Assembly (NCBI RefSeq): GCF_017873095.1 | Contig: NZ_JAGGJU010000007.1 | Coordinates: 1-64,000 of the forward strand | Source: Heterorhizobium halophytocola | GTDB taxonomy: Bacteria > Pseudomonadota > Alphaproteobacteria > Rhizobiales > Rhizobiaceae | DNA: 64,000 bases | Direction of reading: 5' to 3' | Part shown: positions 53,658 through 63,810 of the stretch, piece after piece | Position numbering within the stretch: the first letter of the stretch is position 1 | Layout: each line of letters starts with the position of its first letter | Notes under the pieces: model-generated | Database searches by the model: none | Told to the model about the DNA's origin: nothing | The model's input: the letters and a program-made list of their open reading frames with translations, nothing else | Made by a program: the position numbers and the translations under genes

Positions 53658-55229
53658 ATGAGCCTGGTGCGCAAGTTTGCAACCGTCGGCGGCGCCACCT
53701 TCGGCAGCCGCATTTTCGGTTTTGTCCGCGAAACCTTCATGGCGGCTGCCCTCGGCACCGGGCCCATGGCCGACGTCTTCTACGCCGCCTTCCGCTTTCC
53801 CAACCTGTTTCGCCGGCTGTTTGCCGAAGGTGCCTTCAACGTGGCCTTCGTGCCGCTGTTTTCCAAGGAGATCGAGGAAAGCGGCGTGGAGGGCGCCAAG
53901 CGCTTTTCCGAGGAAGTCTTCGGCGTGCTGTTCTCTGTGCTGCTGCTGATCACCATCGGCATGGAGCTGGCCATGCCGCTCCTCGTCGAATGGGTGATCG
54001 CGCCGGGCTTTAAAGATGATCCGGAGAAGTTCGCACTCACCGTCAGGCTGGCGGTCGTGATGTTTCCCTATCTGATGTGCATGTCCCTGACCGCGATGAT
54101 GAGCGGCATGCTGAACTCGCTGCATCATTTCTTCGCGGCGGCGATTGCGCCGGTCTTCCTTAACGTCGTGATGATCGCGGCGCTGTTTTACGGGCTCTAT
54201 ACCGGTGCCGACCCGCTGGCGACGGCCTGGTATCTGTCCTGGTCCGTGCTCTTGGCCGGCATTCTGCAGTTGCTCGTGGTCTATATCGGCGTGCGCCATG
54301 CCGGGATGAATTTCGGCATTCGCTTTCCGCGCATGACGCCGAAGGTCAAGCGTCTGCTGATCCTCGCCGTCCCGGCCGCTGTCACCGGCGGCATTACCCA
54401 GATCAACCAGCTGATCGGCCAGGCGATCGCCTCCGGCAAGGACGGTGCGATCGCCGCCCTGCAATATGCCGACCGGATCTACCAGCTGCCGCTCGGCGTC
54501 GTCGGCGTGGCGGTCGGTGTGGTGCTGCTGCCGGAATTGTCGCGGGCGCTGAAGGGCGGCCACCGCGTCGAGGCGCTGAACATCCAGAACCGTTCGATCG
54601 AATTCGTGCTGTTCCTGACGCTACCGGCCGCGGCGGGGCTCTGGGTGCTGTCCGAAGCGATCATCCGCGTCCTCTACGAGCGCGGCGCTTTCTCGGCCGA
54701 AAATACCTCGGTGGTCGCGGCCATCCTTGCGATCTACGGCGTCGGCCTGCCCGGCTTCGTGCTGATCAAGGCGTTGCAGCCGGGCTTCTATGCCCGCGAG
54801 GACACCAAGACGCCGATGCGCTTCACCATTCTCTCGGTGATCGTCAATTCCGGTCTGGCGATCACGCTTTTCCCGGTGCTGGCCGAGAGGGGCATTGCAA
54901 CGGCCGAGGCAACCGCCGGCTGGATCAACGTCACGCTGCTGTTTGCCACCTTGCTGCGCCGCGGCGACCTGCAATGGGAATGGCCGCTGTTTTCGCGCGT
55001 GCTCCGACTGCTGGTGGCAACGGCCGTGATGGCCGGTGTGCTGATCTATCTGCTCGGCCGGCTGAGCGGCTGGCTGATGCCCCAGTCATCGCTGCTGATC
55101 CAGATCGCAGCGCTCGGACTGTTGGTGGCCGTGGCGATGGTCGTCTATTTCGGCGTCGCCTTTGCCATCGGCGGGGCCGATATCGGCATGATCCGCCGCA
55201 ACTTGAAGCGGGGCGCCGCCAAGGCGTGA
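53658..55229 (+). CDS. murJ: Lipid II flippase MurJ (MviN)
   Basis: The 523-residue membrane protein has about 14 spans and the MurJ signature (GSRIFGFVRETFMAAALGTGPMADVFYAAFRFPNLFRRLFAEGAF). Arg residues in the central cavity segments are present. It flips lipid II for peptidoglycan synthesis. It lies 43 bp downstream of glnD, and its stop is 15 bp from a convergent M15-type peptidase gene. Confidence 0.97.
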   Translation: MSLVRKFATVGGATFGSRIFGFVRETFMAAALGTGPMADVFYAAFRFPNLFRRLFAEGAFNVAFVPLFSKEIEESGVEGAKRFSEEVFGVLFSVLLLITIGMELAMPLLVEWVIAPGFKDDPEKFALTVRLAVVMFPYLMCMSLTAMMSGMLNSLHHFFAAAIAPVFLNVVMIAALFYGLYTGADPLATAWYLSWSVLLAGILQLLVVYIGVRHAGMNFGIRFPRMTPKVKRLLILAVPAAVTGGITQINQLIGQAIASGKDGAIAALQYADRIYQLPLGVVGVAVGVVLLPELSRALKGGHRVEALNIQNRSIEFVLFLTLPAAAGLWVLSEAIIRVLYERGAFSAENTSVVAAILAIYGVGLPGFVLIKALQPGFYAREDTKTPMRFTILSVIVNSGLAITLFPVLAERGIATAEATAGWINVTLLFATLLRRGDLQWEWPLFSRVLRLLVATAVMAGVLIYLLGRLSGWLMPQSSLLIQIAALGLLVAVAMVVYFGVAFAIGGADIGMIRRNLKRGAAKA

Positions 55230-55244
55230 CCGCAACGGCTCAGC

Positions 55245-55661
55245 TCACTTGTGTCGGCCGCAGTGGGCCCATTTGCGGCGCGGACCGACATCGACATGCA
55301 CCATGCCATTGCAGTAGCGGCCGATACCGCCGATACCCGGCGCGCTGCGGGCAGCGGCGAGGATCCGCTTTTCCGATACACCGGGAATGCGGAAATCGGC
55401 GGCGTTGCAGTGGTGATGCTGGGACGTGCCCGAATGCGGGCGCTTGCCCGAGGTGATCACCAGCTTGTGGCCGGTCGTCTGGGCGATGTGGTAGAGAATG
55501 GCCTGGAGCTTGGGCGGAAAGCAGCTGACCTTCACGCTCGGGCGCTGAACACCATAGGCGGCGGTATAGCTGTGCTTGAGAAAGGACGTATGCTTGTCGG
55601 CAGCCATGGCCGGAAGTGAGAGGCTGAATGTCAGCAGGCAGGTGATCGCAACGCGAAACAA
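55245..55661 (-). CDS. M15A-type (D-Ala-D-Ala carboxypeptidase-like) secreted peptidase, non-ATG start
   Basis: From a TTG at 55661 (an ATT at 55664 is also possible) the protein is 138 residues. A signal peptide (FRVAITCLLTFSLSLPAMAA) comes first, followed by an M15 zinc peptidase core. This has SGKRPHSGTSQHHHCNAADF with zinc-ligand His near 82 and Asp89, then GMVHVDVG with His122. AAGGAG precedes both start candidates. Internal ATGs would remove the signal peptide. A longer frame reaches 55889 without support. It probably trims peptidoglycan peptides. Confidence 0.85.
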   Translation of the reverse strand: MFRVAITCLLTFSLSLPAMAADKHTSFLKHSYTAAYGVQRPSVKVSCFPPKLQAILYHIAQTTGHKLVITSGKRPHSGTSQHHHCNAADFRIPGVSEKRILAAARSAPGIGGIGRYCNGMVHVDVGPRRKWAHCGRHK

Positions 55662-55872
55662 AATGCGGGTCTCCTTGAAAGAATTGACTGTCGTCGCGAC
55701 AGGGTGAACTGTCTTCCGAGTATTTCCTTCCTGAAGAAGGCTCAAAAGAGGAGGGAAATGCTCATTTCTGTGAAATGCGGCGCCCTTATCATTAAGTTCC
55801 GTTAAGGAGTCAAGTTGATGAGAGGAAAAATATTCCAATACATCGGTTGTATCTGATGCCCCGGAGGTTCTG

Positions 55873-56265
55873 GTGACGCAAAATTCCATGATGCTGGTGA
55901 CCCTGGTGGTCGACCAATACGATCGGGCAAAAGCCTTTTATTGCAACAGCTTGGGCTTCGACTGTCTGGAAGAAGTGGATCTCGGCGAGGGCAAGCGCTG
56001 GCTGGTTGTAGACCCGTCCGGCGGACATGGAGCGCGACTGCTCCTGGCGAAGGCCGAGGGCGAGGTCCAGGCGGCCGCGATCGGCAATCAGACGGGTGGC
56101 AGGGTCGCCTTTTTCCTGCAGACGGACGATTTCGAGCGCGATCACCGAGCCTTTATCGCCGCCGGCGTCACATTTCTCGAGACGCCGCGGCACGCACCCT
56201 ATGGCACGGTCGCCGTTTTCGAGGATCTCTACGGCAATCGCTGGGACCTGTTGCAGCCGGCGTGA
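55873..56265 (+). CDS. VOC-family protein, GTG start
   Basis: The 130-residue protein has the vicinal-oxygen-chelate fold: MLVTLVVDQYDRAKAFYCNSLGF at the start, GRVAFFLQTDDFERDHRAF in the middle and APYGTVAVFEDLYGNRWDLLQP at the end. GGAGG lies five bases before the GTG. The enzymatic role is not assignable. It is divergent from the M15 gene and 97 bp before trpS. Confidence 0.88.
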   Translation: MTQNSMMLVTLVVDQYDRAKAFYCNSLGFDCLEEVDLGEGKRWLVVDPSGGHGARLLLAKAEGEVQAAAIGNQTGGRVAFFLQTDDFERDHRAFIAAGVTFLETPRHAPYGTVAVFEDLYGNRWDLLQPA

Positions 56266-56362
56266 GGGCGCGCACTCTTGATTGAAACGATGGCGCCGTG
56301 CATAAGCGCGGCTGGTGAACAATCGCGTAATCAGGCCCTCCACCCGCCTGTCGAGGTCGACA

Positions 56363-57430
56363 ATGAGTGAATTCAAGCCCCTGGTCTTCTCCGGCGTTCA
56401 GCCGACGGGAAATCTCCATCTCGGCAACTATCTCGGTGCCATCAAGAAATTCGTCGCGCTGCAGGACAGCAATGACTGCATCTATTGCGTCGTCGATCTG
56501 CATGCGCTGACGGCGCAGCTCGTCCATCAGGACATGAAGAGCCAGATCCGCTCGATCACGGCGGCCTTCCTCGCCTCCGGCATCGATCCGCAGAAGCACA
56601 TCGTCTTCAACCAGTCGGCCGTGCCGCAGCATGCCGAGCTTGCCTGGATCTTCAATTGCGTCGCCCGCATCGGCTGGATGGAGCGCATGACGCAGTTCAA
56701 GGACAAGACGGGCAGCAAGAATGCCGAGCAGGTGTCGCTGGGCCTTCTCGCCTATCCGAGCCTGATGGCGGCCGACATTCTCGTCTACCGCGCCACCCAT
56801 GTGCCGGTCGGCGACGACCAGAAGCAGCATCTCGAGCTCGCCCGCGACATCGCGATGAAATTCAACCTCGACTTTGCCGATCTCATTCGTGCCAACGGCA
56901 CGGGCGTCGACATCAAGGTCGGTGACGAGCCGGTGCATGCCTATTTCCCGATGGTCGAGCCTTTGATCGACGGTCCGGCCCCGCGCGTCATGAGCCTGAA
57001 GGACGGCACCAAGAAGATGTCGAAGTCGGATGCGTCCGATCTTTCGCGCATCAACCTGATGGACGATGCGGAGACGATCGCGAAGAAGATCCGCAAGGCC
57101 AAGACCGATCCCGATGCGCTGCCGAGCGAGGTTGCCGGTCTTGCCGGTCGTCCGGAAGCCGACAACCTTATCGGCATTTTCGCGGCGCTTGCCGAAAAGA
57201 CCAAGGCCGAGGTTCTCTCCGAGTTCGGCGGTCAGCAGTTTTCCGTGTTCAAGCCGGCGCTGATCGAGCTTGCGGTCGACAAGCTTGCACCGGTGAACGG
57301 CGAAATGCGCCGGCTGATGGACGATCCCGGTCATATCGACGACGTCCTGCGTGACGGCGGCGCAAGGGCGCGGGTGCTGGCAGAAAAAACCATGAATGAA
57401 GTTCGCGACATCATCGGTTTCGTGAAGTAA
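56363..57430 (+). CDS. trpS: Tryptophan-tRNA ligase
   Basis: The 355-residue class I synthetase starts [29 protein letters not shown] (HIGH-type motif HLGN) and has [10 protein letters not shown] as its KMSKS loop. The open frame extends 16 codons upstream of the chosen ATG; family members begin here. The length is normal. It is followed after 84 bp by a universal stress protein gene. Confidence 0.98.
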   Translation: MSEFKPLVFSGVQPTGNLHLGNYLGAIKKFVALQDSNDCIYCVVDLHALTAQLVHQDMKSQIRSITAAFLASGIDPQKHIVFNQSAVPQHAELAWIFNCVARIGWMERMTQFKDKTGSKNAEQVSLGLLAYPSLMAADILVYRATHVPVGDDQKQHLELARDIAMKFNLDFADLIRANGTGVDIKVGDEPVHAYFPMVEPLIDGPAPRVMSLKDGTKKMSKSDASDLSRINLMDDAETIAKKIRKAKTDPDALPSEVAGLAGRPEADNLIGIFAALAEKTKAEVLSEFGGQQFSVFKPALIELAVDKLAPVNGEMRRLMDDPGHIDDVLRDGGARARVLAEKTMNEVRDIIGFVK

Positions 57431-57514
57431 GCTTTGATGACGTCAAGGGGCCGGCGGGCCGGAGCGCCGTGTCCTCGCCAGGTCTGATGAGGCAATTCCG
57501 GCAGCGGGAATCGT

Positions 57515-58006
57515 ATGGTATCTAAGCGTCTTTCACGAATGGAAGGCCATCGACGCAAGTTCATGGCCGTCATCGACAACACGCCCGAGTGCTCGCGTGC
57601 CGTGCACTATGCCGGACGTCGCGCGAAGAATTCGAACGGTGGCCTGGTCATGGTCTACATCATTCCGGAAGGTGACTTTCAGCAATGGCTGGGCGTCGAG
57701 GAGATCATGCGCGCCGAGGCAATGGAAGAGGCCGAAACGGTCATGGCCCGCGCCGCCCAGACGGTGCGTGAAACGATCGGCGTCGAGCCCGAGATCGTCA
57801 TTCTCGAAGGTAGCGCAGCCCAGCAGATCAACACGCTGATCGAGGAAGACCGTGACATTGCGATCCTGGTTCTGGCGGCCGGTTCGACCAAGGAAGGCCC
57901 CGGGCCGCTGGTATCGATGATCGCCGGCCGTGCCACCGCCTTCCCGATCCCGGTCACCGTCCTGCCGGACAATCTGACCGACGAAGAAATCGACGCGCTC
58001 TGCTGA
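57515..58006 (+). CDS. Universal stress protein (UspA fold)
   Basis: The 163-residue protein has the Usp fold: a first strand MAVIDNTPECSRAVHYA, then VMVYIIPEG and DIAILVLAAGSTKEGPGPLVSMIAG, the ATP-binding glycine region. The last strand is PIPVTVLPDN. The N-terminus is about eight residues longer than core Usp. Usp proteins respond to starvation or oxygen stress; no specific partner is seen. Confidence 0.88.
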   Translation: MVSKRLSRMEGHRRKFMAVIDNTPECSRAVHYAGRRAKNSNGGLVMVYIIPEGDFQQWLGVEEIMRAEAMEEAETVMARAAQTVRETIGVEPEIVILEGSAAQQINTLIEEDRDIAILVLAAGSTKEGPGPLVSMIAGRATAFPIPVTVLPDNLTDEEIDALC

Positions 58007-58173
58007 GCTCGTTCGGGTCAGACCGGGCAGGCGGCAGGCGAGGCGGCCCCATCCGGGACTTCGCCGGTACGACCAAGACGACAAGCACGCGATTGAGTGC
58101 TTGAAGCCGGGCGCGATCGGTCTTATTTTGGAAGCATTCTAAGTTTGCGGCCGCGGCCGCTGAGGAGAACGTC

Positions 58174-58731
58174 ATGTTCATTCAGACCGAAACCACGCCC
58201 AATCCGGCAACCCTGAAATTTCTGCCGGGCAAGGTGGTGATGGATGCCGGCACTGCCGAGTTCCTGAATGCCGATCAGGCGGCGAATTCGCCGCTGGCCT
58301 CCAGCCTTTTCTCGATCCCCGGCATCTCCGGTGTGTTCTTCGGCTATGATTTCGTCACCGTCACCAAGGATAGCGCCGAGTGGCCGCACCTGAAGCCCGC
58401 CGTGCTCGGCGCCATCATGGAGCATTTCATGAGCGGTCAGCCGGTCATGGGATCGGCTGCGGTCGAGGATCAGCCGGACGGTGAATTCTTCGACGAGGGC
58501 GACGAGACCATCGTCGCGACGATCAAGGAATTGCTGGAGACGCGTGTGCGCCCGGCCGTGGCCCAGGATGGCGGCGACATCACCTTCCGCGGCTTCAAGG
58601 ACGGCAAGGTATTCCTGAACATGAAGGGTGCCTGCGCCGGCTGCCCGTCCTCGACAGCCACCCTGAAGCACGGCGTGCAGAACCTGCTGCGCCACTTCGT
58701 TCCCGAGGTCCAGGAGGTCGAAGCCGTCTGA
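58174..58731 (+). CDS. NifU-family iron-sulfur scaffold (Nfu)
   Basis: The 185-residue protein has the Nfu N-terminal domain (MFIQTETTPNPATLKFLPGK) and a C-terminal NifU domain with CAGCPSS (Cys154, Cys157). It binds and delivers [4Fe-4S] clusters. The length and two-domain form are standard for alphaproteobacterial Nfu. It lies 19 bp upstream of tsaB, suggesting one transcript. Confidence 0.94.
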   Translation: MFIQTETTPNPATLKFLPGKVVMDAGTAEFLNADQAANSPLASSLFSIPGISGVFFGYDFVTVTKDSAEWPHLKPAVLGAIMEHFMSGQPVMGSAAVEDQPDGEFFDEGDETIVATIKELLETRVRPAVAQDGGDITFRGFKDGKVFLNMKGACAGCPSSTATLKHGVQNLLRHFVPEVQEVEAV

Positions 58732-58750
58732 TGCATCTGGCAGTCTCGGC

Positions 58751-59425
58751 ATGATCGTTCTGGCATTGGATACGGCGGGTGCGGATTGCGCAGCCGCCGT
58801 TTATGATACGGCCTCACGTCACCTTCTGTCGGAGGTGACGGAAACCATCGGTCGCGGTCATGCCGAACGGCTGATGGCGGTGATCGACGCCGCGCTGGAC
58901 AAGGCGCAGGTCACCCTCGACGATGTCGGACGGATCGCGGTGACCGTGGGGCCCGGTTCGTTTACCGGCATCCGGGTCGGGGTTGCAACGGCGCGCGGCC
59001 TGGCGCTTGCGCTGGGCGTGGAAGCGGTCGGCATTTCGACGCTGGATGTGCTGGCTGCCGAGGCGCTGGACAGCAGGCGCAAGGCCGGCCGGGACGACGC
59101 AAGGCCCGTGCTGGTCGCCATGGATGCCAAGCGCGGCGAGGCTTATCTGCAGCTGTTTTCGGCCACCGGTCGTCCGCTCGACGATGCCGTTGTTCTGCCC
59201 ATCGGCGAGGTCAGCGAGATCGCCGGCGGACAGACCGTCGATATCGTCGGATCGGCGGGGCCGCTGCTGGCAGGCGAAACGTCGCCGGGCCCGGCGGACT
59301 GCTTTCCGATCGGTCGCGTCGCGCGGCTGGCGCTGACGGCAAGGTCGGGCAAGCCTAAGCCTCTGTATCTGCGTGGTCCCGATGCCAAGCCCCAGACGGG
59401 GTTTGCGGTTGCCCGGCAGGGGTAG
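58751..59425 (+). CDS. tsaB: tRNA threonylcarbamoyladenosine biosynthesis protein TsaB
   Basis: The 224-residue protein has the TsaB/YeaZ ASKHA-like fold: MIVLALDTAGADCAAAVYD, then IAVTVGPGSFTGIRVGVATARGLALAL. It works with TsaD and TsaE to make t6A at position 37 of ANN-decoding tRNAs. The rimI gene follows after four bases, a conserved pair. Confidence 0.96.
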   Translation: MIVLALDTAGADCAAAVYDTASRHLLSEVTETIGRGHAERLMAVIDAALDKAQVTLDDVGRIAVTVGPGSFTGIRVGVATARGLALALGVEAVGISTLDVLAAEALDSRRKAGRDDARPVLVAMDAKRGEAYLQLFSATGRPLDDAVVLPIGEVSEIAGGQTVDIVGSAGPLLAGETSPGPADCFPIGRVARLALTARSGKPKPLYLRGPDAKPQTGFAVARQG

Positions 59426-59429
59426 CGTC

Positions 59430-59927
59430 GTGCGAAACACGTTTTTCAGCCGGAAGCCCGAATACGAATTGGTGCCGATGACCCTGCGCGACTGCGCCGA
59501 GGTCTCCGAACTGCATGGCGAGCGGTTTGCCCGTCGCTGGAACGACGGCGAGTTCGAGAGCCTGCTGTTGCAGCCGAGCACGTTCGGGCTTGTCGCCCGG
59601 CAGAGCAATGCGCGGATCTTTCGCCCGCCGCTGGCAGGCTTCGTGCTGGCGCGCGAAGTGGCCGGCGAGGCGGAGATCCTCACCATTGCGGTGCAGGAAC
59701 GCTCGGCGCGCATGGGATTTGGCTGGCGGCTGATGCTGGCGGCGATGCGCGAGGCGCATCACCGGGGCGGTCAATCGATGTTTCTGGAGGTCGATGACGG
59801 TAATCGTGCCGCCATTTCGCTCTATGGCAAACTGGGCTTCGAGGTTGCGGGAAAGCGCCCGGCCTATTATGCCGATGCACAGGGGCGGAAATCCGCAGCG
59901 CTTGTCATGAAGCGCGATCTTGGCTAA
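59430..59927 (+). CDS. rimI: RimI-like ribosomal protein N-acetyltransferase, GTG start
   Basis: From the GTG at 59430 the product is 165 residues of the RimI GNAT type: EILTIAVQERSARMGFGWRL, MFLEVDDGNRAAISLYGKLGF and GKRPAYY. The Ala/Arg-rich frame upstream to 59373 overlaps tsaB and is not supported. RimI acetylates the N-terminus of S18. Its position after tsaB is standard. Confidence 0.9.
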   Translation: MRNTFFSRKPEYELVPMTLRDCAEVSELHGERFARRWNDGEFESLLLQPSTFGLVARQSNARIFRPPLAGFVLAREVAGEAEILTIAVQERSARMGFGWRLMLAAMREAHHRGGQSMFLEVDDGNRAAISLYGKLGFEVAGKRPAYYADAQGRKSAALVMKRDLG

Positions 59928-59956
59928 CTGCCTGCTGACGGGACGAGGCGGCCACG

Positions 59957-60394
59957 TTGCAGACCATGAACGAGAATGTGAAATCACTGGAAGAACAGTG
60001 CGTCGAGCGCGGCATGCGCATGACGGAGCAGAGGCGCGTCATCACGCGCATCCTGGAGCAGTCTGACGATCATCCCGATGTGGACGAACTGTACCGCCGC
60101 GCGGTGGAGGTCGATTCGCGCATCTCGATCTCGACGGTCTACCGCACGGTCAAGCTGTTCGAAGACGCCGGCATCATTGAACGTCACGAGTTCCGCGACG
60201 GTCGATCACGGTATGAGACCGTGCCCGAGAAGCATCACGACCACCTGATCAATCTGAAAACCGGCGAAGTGATCGAATTCCATTCGCCCGAAATAGAGGC
60301 CTTGCAGGAACGGATCGCCCGCGAATACGGCTTTCGCCTGATCGATCATCGGCTGGAGCTTTACGGCGTACCGCTGAAGAAGGACGAGGATTAG
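59957..60394 (+). CDS. fur: Fur-family regulator (Fur/Mur type)
   Basis: The 145-residue protein (TTG start; the ATG at 59966 gives 142) has the winged helix RMTEQRRVITRILEQSDDHPDVDELY and the DNA helix ISISTVYRTVKLFED. The metal motif is EKHHDHLINLKTG. It has no CxxC zinc pairs, as in alphaproteobacterial Fur. The rhizobial protein at this position is the manganese-responsive Mur/Fur by my recollection. The start is uncertain by three codons. Confidence 0.9.
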   Translation: MQTMNENVKSLEEQCVERGMRMTEQRRVITRILEQSDDHPDVDELYRRAVEVDSRISISTVYRTVKLFEDAGIIERHEFRDGRSRYETVPEKHHDHLINLKTGEVIEFHSPEIEALQERIAREYGFRLIDHRLELYGVPLKKDED

Positions 60395-60427
60395 GCAAGT
60401 GCCACAGCTGGCGCGGGGCAGACGACC

Positions 60428-61228
60428 GTGATCGACCGCTTGCGGGTCTTCCTCGCATTGTCGGCCATCATCGCCCTTGCACTGGGTTTGCTCCCGCTGC
60501 AGATGCTGGCGCTGACGTTCGACTGGCCGATGCGGCGATGGCTGCCGGGGGTCTGGCATCGCTTCGCCTGTCGGGCGCTGGGGCTGCGGATCCGGGTAAT
60601 CGGCGCGCTGGATACCCGCCGGCCGCTGATGCTGGCCGCGACGCATGCCTCCTGGAAGGATATCCTGATCCTCGGCGCGCTGGCCGATGTCGCCTTCATT
60701 GCCAAGAGCGAGGTGCGCGAATGGCCGGTCTTCGGTCATCTGGCCCGCCTGCAGCACAGCATTTTCATTGCCCGCAACGACAAGCGCGGCACCGGCACGC
60801 AGGTGAACGAGATCGCCGCGCGCATGGCCGATGGCGAGATCGTCGTGCTCTTTCCGGAAGGCACCACGTCGGACGGCAACCGGGTGCTGCCGGTCAAGTC
60901 CTCGCTGTTCGGCGCGGCCACCGCTGCTCTACCAAGTGCCCCTGACGGCGTCGTCCGTGTGCAGCCGGTGACGATCGCCTATACCGGCGTCTATGGCCTG
61001 CCGATGGGGCGCTATCACCGCCCGCTCGCCGGCTGGCCGGGGGAGGTCGCGCTGGTTCCGCATCTGTTGGGCGTGCTGAAGGCCGGTGCGCTCGACGTCG
61101 AAGTCAGTTTCGGCCGGCCGATCGACTTTCGAGAAGGCGACAGTCGCAAGGCGCTTGCCGCCACCGTCGAGGCCGATCTGCGGCGCATGCTCAACGCGAG
61201 CCTTCGCGGCCGTCATCGCCGGGCTTGA
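60428..61228 (+). CDS. olsA: 1-acyl-glycerol-3-phosphate acyltransferase-like, probable OlsA
   Basis: The 266-residue acyltransferase has the catalytic HX4D motif HASWKD (His73, Asp78). The substrate motif FPEGTTSDGN lies near residue 138, and a hydrophobic helix begins the protein. It is a PlsC-type enzyme. The position between fur and miaB matches the rhizobial gene used for the O-acylation step of ornithine lipid synthesis, with OlsB also present in this window. The olsA assignment is by synteny from memory; a general PlsC role is the alternative. A GTG starts it. Confidence 0.8.
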   Translation: MIDRLRVFLALSAIIALALGLLPLQMLALTFDWPMRRWLPGVWHRFACRALGLRIRVIGALDTRRPLMLAATHASWKDILILGALADVAFIAKSEVREWPVFGHLARLQHSIFIARNDKRGTGTQVNEIAARMADGEIVVLFPEGTTSDGNRVLPVKSSLFGAATAALPSAPDGVVRVQPVTIAYTGVYGLPMGRYHRPLAGWPGEVALVPHLLGVLKAGALDVEVSFGRPIDFREGDSRKALAATVEADLRRMLNASLRGRHRRA

Positions 61229-61286
61229 GGGTGGCCCCCGCATTTTTTCATTTCTTCTTCGGCCAAAAACCACTAGATAGCGGCCA

Positions 61287-62687
<1,401 letters not shown>

Positions 62688-62734
62688 GGTTACAGTGAGG
62701 GCAGGTCGCAATCTGAGCCAGGAGCCTGATCCGC

Positions 62735-63790
62735 TTGAACGCCCATGACTTGGTTTCTTCACCTTCGCGCAACAGCAAAACCGCAGTGACCGACGACAAC
62801 CACTTCATCCTGACGTTCGAGAGCAATCGATTTGCCAGTGAGGTCTTCGGTCAGTTCGACGAGAACCTGAAGCTGATCGAGGAGCAGTTGCATGTCGATG
62901 CACGTGCCCGCGGCAACTCGGTTTCGATCTCCGGCGATGTGGTCGCCACCAACCAGGCGCGCCGAACGCTCGATTTTCTCTATGAAAAGGTCCAGAAGGG
63001 CGGCTCGGTCGAGCGCTCGGATGTTCAGGGCGCAATCCGCATGGCGGTTGCCGCCGACGATCAGCTGAGCCTGCCGACGATGGAAGGCAAGGCCAAGCTG
63101 TCGATGTCGCAGATTTCCACGCGCAAGAAGACTATATCGGCCCGCACGCCGACGCAGGACGTCTATATGCGGGCGCTGGAGCGCTCCGAACTGGTGTTCG
63201 GGGTCGGTCCCGCCGGTACCGGCAAGACCTATATCGCCGTCGCCTATGCCGCCCAGTTGCTGGAGCGCGGCATGGTCGACCGCATCATCCTGTCGCGACC
63301 GGCGGTGGAGGCCGGCGAAAGGCTGGGCTTCCTGCCGGGCGACATGAAGGAAAAGGTCGATCCCTATCTGCGGCCGCTCTACGACGCGCTCTACGACATG
63401 ATGCCGGGCGACAAGGTCGAACGGGCGATCACCGCGGGCGTCATCGAGATCGCGCCGCTCGCCTTCATGCGCGGCCGTACCCTTGCCAATTCGGCTGTCA
63501 TTCTCGACGAGGCGCAGAACACGACCTCGATGCAGATGAAGATGTTCCTGACCCGTCTTGGCGAAAACAGCCGGATGATCGTCACCGGCGACCCGAGCCA
63601 GATCGACCTTCCGCGCGGCGTGCGGTCCGGTCTTGTCGAGGCGCTGTCGCTTCTCAACGGCGTGGAGGGCGTGTCGATCGCGCGCTTCAAGGATGTCGAC
63701 GTCGTGCGTCATCCGCTTGTCGGCCGGATCGTCAGGGCCTATGACGCCCAGTACGCGATGCAGAACGAAAGTGAGCAGGGCGACCGTTAA
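62735..63790 (+). CDS. phoH: PhoH-family ATPase, TTG start
   Basis: The 351-residue protein has a PhoH ATPase core with Walker A VGPAGTGKTYIA, Walker B VILDEAQNTT, and GDPSQIDLPRG. A TTG at 62735 gives the usual N-terminus (NHFILTFESNRFASEVFGQFDENLK). It is preceded by AGGAG about ten bases away. PhoH is an ATPase, often co-transcribed with ybeY and linked to rRNA and stress metabolism. Confidence 0.95.
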   Translation: MNAHDLVSSPSRNSKTAVTDDNHFILTFESNRFASEVFGQFDENLKLIEEQLHVDARARGNSVSISGDVVATNQARRTLDFLYEKVQKGGSVERSDVQGAIRMAVAADDQLSLPTMEGKAKLSMSQISTRKKTISARTPTQDVYMRALERSELVFGVGPAGTGKTYIAVAYAAQLLERGMVDRIILSRPAVEAGERLGFLPGDMKEKVDPYLRPLYDALYDMMPGDKVERAITAGVIEIAPLAFMRGRTLANSAVILDEAQNTTSMQMKMFLTRLGENSRMIVTGDPSQIDLPRGVRSGLVEALSLLNGVEGVSIARFKDVDVVRHPLVGRIVRAYDAQYAMQNESEQGDR

Positions 63791-63810
63791 GGGTCGGCCT
63801 CCGGAAGCAT

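Noticed and set aside
55790-55810. Second CtrA-like site before the M15 peptidase (TTAA-N6-TTAA)
   Set aside because: The spacing between TTAA halves is six rather than seven, unlike the consensus at 1006-1021.
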